NCBI RefSeq assembly: GCF_001806325.1
Contig: NZ_CP017580.1
Span: forward strand, 1,488,001 to 1,552,000
From: Curtobacterium sp. BH-2-1-1
Lineage (GTDB): Bacteria > Actinomycetota > Actinomycetes > Actinomycetales > Microbacteriaceae
DNA: 64,000 nucleotides
Direction: 5' to 3'
Part shown: positions 59,155-64,000 of the stretch, piece by piece
Numbering within the stretch: position 1 is the stretch's first letter
How the letters are laid out: each line of letters opens with the position of its first letter
The notes under the pieces: generated by a model
Seen by the model: the letters and a program-made list of their open reading frames with translations, nothing else
Told to the model about the DNA's origin: nothing
The model's database searches: none
Position numbers and translations under genes: made by a program

Positions 59155-60119
59155 GATCGAGCTGCCCTCCAGGCGTCCCAGACGTCGAGCACGGCACGGG
59201 TCGGTGCCGGGTCGTGCACGCGCACACCCCACGCCCCGCGTTCGGCGGAGAGCAGGCTGATGGCGGCGGTGGCGAGGTCGCGCTCCTTCGGGGCGGCACC
59301 GGCAGCGCTGCCGACCCCGTCGAGGAAGCGCTTGCGCGAGGCGGCGACGAGCACCGGCAGGCCGATCGATGCGAACCGCTCGTAGCCCGCCAGGATCTCC
59401 CAGTTCTGCACGCCCTGCTTGGCGAAGCCGAGGCCCGGGTCGATGACGACCTGTTCCTGGCGCACCCCGAGGACGATGAGCTCGGCGACGCGCAGTTCGA
59501 CCTCGCGCCGGACCTCGTCGACGGCGTGCACGTACTCGGCGTTGCGGTACATCCGGTCGCTGTGCCCACGCCAGTGCATGACGACGAACCCGGCACCCGT
59601 GTCACGGACGACGCGCGCCATGTCGTCGTCGGCCAGCCCACCGGAGACGTCGTTCACGATGGCGGCGCCGAGGTCCACCGAACGCTCGGCGGTCGAGGCG
59701 TTCATCGTGTCGACGCTCACCGTGATGCCCTCGGCCACGAGCTGCTGCACGACCGGGAGCACCCGCTGCTGCTCGACCTCGACGGGGACGCGCTCCGACC
59801 CCGGCCGGGTCGACTCCCCACCGACGTCGACGATGTCGGCCCCGGCGGCGACGAGTTCACGGGCGTGCTGCACCGCGGCGTCGTACGCCTGGTGCAGGCC
59901 GCCGTCGCTGAAGGAGTCCGGCGTGACGTTGAGGATCCCCATCACCCGGGTCCGGTCGTCGGCCGGCGCACCGCGGTCGCGCCGCCGACCGGTCACGATC
60001 TCCGGCACCGGTGCTGGTGCCCGGAGGTCGATCGCGACCGTCGGCGGCTCGGCTGCTGCGGCCCGCGCCTGGCTCACCTCGGCGAGCCGACGCGAGCGCC
60101 TCGTCGGCAGGTCCGTCAT
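59151..60119 (-). CDS. folP: Dihydropteroate synthase
   Basis: A 322-residue DHPS, the sulfonamide target that joins p-aminobenzoate to the pterin. GILNVTPDSFSDGG and DVGGESTRPGS are the two family signatures; NDVSGG, VIDPGLGFAK and AASRKRFLDGV line the substrate site. The N-terminal 55 residues are an extension, absent in short DHPS proteins. It is 7 bp downstream of ftsH. folE, which usually lies between these genes in related bacteria, is missing here. Confidence 0.96.
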   Translation of the reverse strand: MTDLPTRRSRRLAEVSQARAAAAEPPTVAIDLRAPAPVPEIVTGRRRDRGAPADDRTRVMGILNVTPDSFSDGGLHQAYDAAVQHARELVAAGADIVDVGGESTRPGSERVPVEVEQQRVLPVVQQLVAEGITVSVDTMNASTAERSVDLGAAIVNDVSGGLADDDMARVVRDTGAGFVVMHWRGHSDRMYRNAEYVHAVDEVRREVELRVAELIVLGVRQEQVVIDPGLGFAKQGVQNWEILAGYERFASIGLPVLVAASRKRFLDGVGSAAGAAPKERDLATAAISLLSAERGAWGVRVHDPAPTRAVLDVWDAWRAARS

Positions 60120-60125
60120 GCCGGC

Positions 60126-62111
60126 CTACGCGGGGGCGATACCCGGGTTGCCGAAGGGACGGCGACGGGGCTTCGACGACTCGTGGTCGGACTGCTCGGA
60201 CGCGGTCGAGGCGGCCTTGCCCGGCACCTCGATGGCGGGCAGGTTGCTCACCGGACGCTTGTCGCTGGAGAGCCACTGCGGCCGTTCCGGCAGCTTGCGG
60301 ACGTCCTTGAAGATCTCCACCAGCTCCGGGGCGTCGAGCGTCTCCTTCTCGAGGAGCTCGCCGGCCAGACGGTCGAGGATGTCGCGGTTGTCGTTGAGCA
60401 CCTGGTAGGCCTCGTCGTGCGCGGCCTCGAGCAGGGCACGGGTCTCGGCGTCGACCGTCTCGGCGATGTTCTCCGAGTAGTCGCGGCTGGTCCCGCCGCT
60501 CATGTCGCGGCCGACGAACGGCTCGCTCGACCCGGAGCCGAGCTTGACGGACCCGACGGCACGGCTCATGCCGTACTCGGTGACCATCTTGCGCGCGGTG
60601 CCGGTGGCCTTCTCGATGTCGTTCGACGCACCCGTGGTCGGGTCGTGGAAGACGATCTCCTCGGCGACGCGGCCGCCCATGGCGTAGGTGAGCTGGTCGA
60701 GCAGTTCGTTGCGGGTGACGGAGTACTTGTCCTCGAGCGGGAGCACCATCGTGTAGCCGAGGGCACGGCCGCGCGGGAGGATCGTGATCTTCGTCACCGG
60801 GTCGGTGTGGCGCATGGCAGCGGCCGCGAGGGCGTGACCACCCTCGTGGTAGGCCGTGATGAGGCGTTCCTGGTCGGACATGATGCGCGTGCGGCGCTGC
60901 GGTCCGGCCATGACGCGGTCGACGGCTTCGTCGAGGGCGCGGTTGTCGATGAGCTGCGCGTTCGAGCGGGCCGTCAGGAGCGCGGCCTCGTTCAGGACGT
61001 TCGCCAGGTCGGCGCCGGTGAAGCCCGGCGTCTTGCGGGCGAGCAGCTCGAGGTCGACGCTCGCCGCGAGCGGCTTGCCCTTCGCGTGCACCTCGAGGAT
61101 CTGCTGGCGGCCGGCGAGACCAGGGGCGTCGACGCCGATCTGGCGGTCGAAGCGACCGGGGCGGAGGAGCGCCGGGTCGAGGACGTCGGGACGGTTCGTC
61201 GCCGCGATGAGGATCACGTTGGTCTTGCCGTCGAAGCCGTCCATCTCGACGAGGAGCTGGTTCAGCGTCTGCTCGCGCTCGTCGTTGCCGCCGCCGATGC
61301 CGGCGCCACGGTGACGACCCACGGCGTCGATCTCGTCGATGAAGACGATGGCGGGCGAGTTCTGCTTCGCCTGCTCGAAGAGGTCGCGGACACGGCTCGC
61401 ACCGACACCGACGAACATCTCGACGAAGTCCGAACCGGAGATCGAGTAGAACGGCACGCCCGCCTCACCGGCGACGGCTCGGGCGAGCAGCGTCTTGCCG
61501 GTACCGGGAGGGCCGTACAGCAGCACGCCCTTCGGGATCTTGGCGCCGACGGCCTGGAACTTCGCCGGCTCCTTGAGGAACTCCTTGATCTCCTGGAGCT
61601 CCTCGATCGCCTCGTCGGCGCCCGCGACGTCGGCGAAGCTGACCTGCGGGTTCTCCTTGTTGTTCATCTTCGCCCGGGACTTGCCGAACTGCATGACCTT
61701 CGAGCCGCCGCCCTGGGCGTTGGCGAGGAGGAACCAGAACAGGGCACCGATGATGAGGAACGGCAGGAGGATGCCGAGCAGCGAGAGGAACCAGTTCGAC
61801 TGCTGGACGGTGTCGTTGTAGCCCTTCGGCAGGTTCGCGTCGTTGACGGCCTGGATGACCTCTTCACCGCGCGGCGTCGAGTAGTAGAACTGCTCGTGCG
61901 CGTTGCCGTCCTTCAGGGTGAGGTCGACGCGCTGCTCGGTGGAGTTCACCACCACGGAGGAGACCTTGCCGTCGGAGAGCTGCTGGAGACCCTTCTGCGT
62001 GTCGATCTGCTGCGTGCCGGACTGGCTGATGACAGCCCATCCGATCCAGATCCCCACGATCGCGATCAGCACGTAGATGTACGGCCCGCGAAGGATGCGC
62101 TTGAAGTCCAT
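60126..62111 (-). CDS. ftsH: ATP-dependent zinc metalloprotease FtsH
   Basis: A 661-residue membrane-anchored AAA protease that degrades membrane and regulatory proteins. Two helices (residues 11-28 and 107-130) bracket the extracellular domain; Walker A GPPGTGKT is at 200-207, then the second region of homology and the zinc site HEGGH (His422, Glu423, His426). The C-terminal 40 residues are hydrophilic and variable. The N-terminus [14 protein letters not shown] is cytoplasmic. It is the first gene of the ftsH-folP-folB-folK chain. Confidence 0.98.
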   Translation of the reverse strand: MDFKRILRGPYIYVLIAIVGIWIGWAVISQSGTQQIDTQKGLQQLSDGKVSSVVVNSTEQRVDLTLKDGNAHEQFYYSTPRGEEVIQAVNDANLPKGYNDTVQQSNWFLSLLGILLPFLIIGALFWFLLANAQGGGSKVMQFGKSRAKMNNKENPQVSFADVAGADEAIEELQEIKEFLKEPAKFQAVGAKIPKGVLLYGPPGTGKTLLARAVAGEAGVPFYSISGSDFVEMFVGVGASRVRDLFEQAKQNSPAIVFIDEIDAVGRHRGAGIGGGNDEREQTLNQLLVEMDGFDGKTNVILIAATNRPDVLDPALLRPGRFDRQIGVDAPGLAGRQQILEVHAKGKPLAASVDLELLARKTPGFTGADLANVLNEAALLTARSNAQLIDNRALDEAVDRVMAGPQRRTRIMSDQERLITAYHEGGHALAAAAMRHTDPVTKITILPRGRALGYTMVLPLEDKYSVTRNELLDQLTYAMGGRVAEEIVFHDPTTGASNDIEKATGTARKMVTEYGMSRAVGSVKLGSGSSEPFVGRDMSGGTSRDYSENIAETVDAETRALLEAAHDEAYQVLNDNRDILDRLAGELLEKETLDAPELVEIFKDVRKLPERPQWLSSDKRPVSNLPAIEVPGKAASTASEQSDHESSKPRRRPFGNPGIAPA

Positions 62112-62232
62112 GTGATCCGGGCAGAGCGCCCGACACCTTTCTCTGCCGAAGTTGCGTGCTGATCAGCATACGGCTGCGATTCTGTGGCGAGAATGGGTGT
62201 CCTCTGCGGGCGAACTCCACCCGCCGCCAGGA

Positions 62233-62787
62233 TCAGCTGTAGACGTGCGGTGCGAGCACCCCGACCCCGCGCAGGTTGCGGTAGCGCTCGTCGTAGTCCA
62301 GCCCGTAGCCGACCACGAACGCGTCCGGGATGTCGAAGCCGACGTACTTCACGTCGACCTCGACCTTGGCCGCCTCGGGCTTGCGCAGCAGTGCGACGAT
62401 CTCGACGCTCGCGGCCCCGCGGGACTCGAGGTTCTGCTTGAGCCATGACAGCGTCAGACCGGAGTCGATGATGTCCTCGACGATGAGGACGTCCCGCCCG
62501 TGCAGGTCGGTGTCGAGGTCCTTGAGGATGCGGACCACGCCGGACGACTTCGTGCCGGAGCCGTACGACGACACCGCCATCCAGTCCATGCGCGCCTGCA
62601 TCTTGAGGTGGCGCGAGAAGTCCGCCATCACCATCACGGCACCCTTGAGGACACCGACGAGCAGTGGGTCGCGCCCCGCGTAGTCGGCGTCGACCACCGC
62701 GGCGAGCTCGGCGAGCTTGTCGTCGATCTGCTCGGGGGTGAAGAGGACTTCGGACAGGTCTGCCTGGACGTCGGAGAGTTCCACCAC
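62233..62787 (-). CDS. hpt: Hypoxanthine phosphoribosyltransferase
   Basis: A 184-residue purine-salvage enzyme making IMP/GMP from hypoxanthine/guanine and PRPP. The PRPP motif is DVLIVEDIIDSGLTLSWL, LVGVLKGAVMVMADF is the N-terminal PRPP/pyrophosphate loop, and KYVGFDIPDAFVVGYGLDY stacks the base. It is 6 bp downstream of tilS and 121 bp upstream of ftsH; tilS-hpt-ftsH is the classical order in Gram-positive bacteria. Confidence 0.97.
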   Translation of the reverse strand: MVELSDVQADLSEVLFTPEQIDDKLAELAAVVDADYAGRDPLLVGVLKGAVMVMADFSRHLKMQARMDWMAVSSYGSGTKSSGVVRILKDLDTDLHGRDVLIVEDIIDSGLTLSWLKQNLESRGAASVEIVALLRKPEAAKVEVDVKYVGFDIPDAFVVGYGLDYDERYRNLRGVGVLAPHVYS

Positions 62788-62793
62788 CCCAGC

Positions 62794-63813
62794 CTAACCG
62801 GCGGTGAAGGCCAGACGGTCGCCCGATCGCGACGCCTGCACGCCCGGCAGGTCGATCGGCCCCTGCCCGCTCCAGTCGGTGACGAGCCGGCACACCTCGA
62901 GCGTCTGCACGCGGGACAGCGTCACGCCGAACTCGCTCTCCACCGCCAGCCGCACGAGCCGCTGCCGGAGGGCCGGCGGGTTGGCCGCGAGCTCCCGCAC
63001 GGACAGCGAGATGCCGGCTTCGGAGTGCTCGGCGAGGTCCTCGGCCATCTCCTCGGCGAAGTGGTCGAGCGCGGCCGAGTCCTCGCGCAGCTGGTCGGCG
63101 GTGCGGGCGAGGGCCTCGGGCACACCGGCGCCGAGTTCGCGTTCGAGCGCGGGCAGGAGCACGTTCCGGACGCGGACGCGCGCGAAGGCCGGGTCCGCGT
63201 TCTGCGGGTCGTCCCACGGGGCGAGTCCGGCGGCGGCGCACGCCTGCCGCGTCGTGTGTCGACGGACGCCGAGGAGCGGCCGCCCGTAGGCCGGCCCCGC
63301 CTCGCGCCGCGTCAACGGCGCCATGCCGGACAGCGAGTCCGGCCCGCTCCCGCGGGCGAGGCCGAGCAGCACGGACTCGGCCTGGTCGTCCAGCGTGTGT
63401 CCGAACAGCACGAGGGGTGACCCGACGTCGGACGCGACGAGCGCGATCGACGCGTGCCGCGCCTCCCGAGCCGCCGCTTCGGGACCGCCCGTGGAACCGA
63501 CGGCGACACGACGGACGGTCACCGGTTCGAGTCCCAGCTCGGATGCCTGCCTGGAGGCGCGGCTCGCCACCGCCTCGGACCCCGCCTGGAGCGCGTGGTC
63601 GACGACCACCGCCCCTGCTCGCAGGTCCTGCTTGGGCGCCTCGAACGCGGTGGCCGCGGCGAGCGCGAGCGAGTCCGGTCCGCCGCTCAGCGCGACGAGC
63701 ACGAGGTCTCCGGGGCGCACCGTGCCCTCGTCGAGCGCCTGCGCGAGCAGGGAGCGCACCGCGCGACGGGTGTCGGCGACCGCAGGGTCGAGCCGGGGAC
63801 GCGGAGTGTTCAC
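62794..63813 (-). CDS. tilS: tRNA(Ile)-lysidine synthase
   Basis: A 339-residue ATP-dependent enzyme that converts C34 of the isoleucine CAU anticodon to lysidine. The PP-loop motif SGGPDS is at 43-48, then [20 protein letters not shown] and PLLGVRR, all conserved. The C-terminal region is short, as in actinobacterial TilS. A 13-bp palindrome-family fragment (63550-63562) lies in the coding sequence at about residue 85, in frame without harm (ASRASRQAS). It is divergent from ppa. Confidence 0.95.
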   Translation of the reverse strand: MNTPRPRLDPAVADTRRAVRSLLAQALDEGTVRPGDLVLVALSGGPDSLALAAATAFEAPKQDLRAGAVVVDHALQAGSEAVASRASRQASELGLEPVTVRRVAVGSTGGPEAAAREARHASIALVASDVGSPLVLFGHTLDDQAESVLLGLARGSGPDSLSGMAPLTRREAGPAYGRPLLGVRRHTTRQACAAAGLAPWDDPQNADPAFARVRVRNVLLPALERELGAGVPEALARTADQLREDSAALDHFAEEMAEDLAEHSEAGISLSVRELAANPPALRQRLVRLAVESEFGVTLSRVQTLEVCRLVTDWSGQGPIDLPGVQASRSGDRLAFTAG

Positions 63814-63864
63814 CCGGTAACGTTAGCCGCGCTTTCTTCCCGCACATCAGACCAGGAGCGCAAC

Positions 63865-64000
63865 ATGGCCGCGTACGACGTCGTCGTCGAGATCCCCAAG
63901 GGCAGCCGCAACAAGTACGAGGTGGACCACGAGACCGGTCGCGTGTACCTCGACCGCGTGCTGTTCACCTCGTTCGTGTACCCGACCGACTACGGGTTCT
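63865..64000 (+). CDS. ppa: Inorganic pyrophosphatase, start only
   Basis: The first 45 codons of a family I pyrophosphatase: [20 protein letters not shown] and [12 protein letters not shown], which are the classical N-terminal active-site segments (Glu, Lys, Arg and Tyr). The ATG at 63865 has CAGGAG at 8 bp. The rest lies beyond the window. It is divergent from tilS, the usual order in actinobacteria (ppa-tilS-hpt-ftsH). Confidence 0.95.
   Translation, partial: MAAYDVVVEIPKGSRNKYEVDHETGRVYLDRVLFTSFVYPTDYGF

Noticed and set aside
59118..62162. A plus-strand frame of more than 1000 residues opposite folP and ftsH
   Set aside because: An antisense shadow of two certain genes, with Val/Arg/Asp-rich sequence and no recognisable fold.

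Overview
The window is a very GC-rich stretch of an actinobacterial chromosome. GTG starts, 4-bp ATGA/GTGA stop/start overlaps, leaderless-looking genes, an actinobacterial-type LexA box and a 6C small RNA all fit this. Gene content and order (hpt-ftsH-folP-folB-folK-DUF3180, DUF2520-lysS, clpC, AztABCD, carbohydrate ABC systems) point to Microbacteriaceae, probably a Curtobacterium-like organism. That name is inferred from gene content, not proven.

Layout. 1-1206: a general-stress-type SDR (cut by the window edge) and a DUF4383 membrane protein. 1316-11418: a divergent module of a peptide ABC importer with a ROK kinase on the minus strand, and a ROK regulator, an M81/MlrC-type peptidase and CutC on the plus strand. 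11470-12735: an MFS exporter. 12763-17606: an AztABCD-type zinc ABC importer with two AztD-like chaperones and two Zur-like boxes. 17685-20186: a TasA-like surface protein, a SipW-type signal peptidase and a LamG protein, next to a MarR regulator. 20889-27470: a GH42 beta-galactosidase, a sugar ABC importer and a LacI regulator, with two CebR-type operators. 27499-33826: single genes, including an SOS-boxed small gene, two aldo/keto reductases, MsrA, a UBP zinc finger, TerC, a GH43-like propeller and a NERD protein.

33843-36495: a lower-GC insert carrying an OLD-like ATPase/Toprim nuclease, ending beside tRNA-Ser(CGA). 36638-42722: housekeeping and single genes (SGNH hydrolase, RadA, cold-shock protein, DUF3800, GNAT, SRPBCC). 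43020-45860: a tightly overlapping four-gene operon: an EspR-like HTH regulator, an ImmA/IrrE protease, a seven-helix MAB_1171c-type membrane protein and a membrane-anchored alpha/beta hydrolase. I regard it as the best candidate for an uncharacterised signalling system here. 45940-46045 encodes a 6C RNA. 46427-64000 is core genome: ClpC with a stand-alone Clp N-domain protein, NAD kinase, a primary-type sigma factor, LysS, DUF2520, two PH-domain proteins, the folate genes, FtsH, Hpt, TilS and the start of Ppa.

A family of long, nearly perfect palindromes (consensus arm GACGGGAGGCGCGGTGCCAG) sits mainly at convergent gene ends and probably serves as bidirectional terminators. Pieces of the same sequence lie inside several coding regions, so the family looks mobile or recurrently copied. 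No insertion sequence, prophage or CRISPR array was seen.
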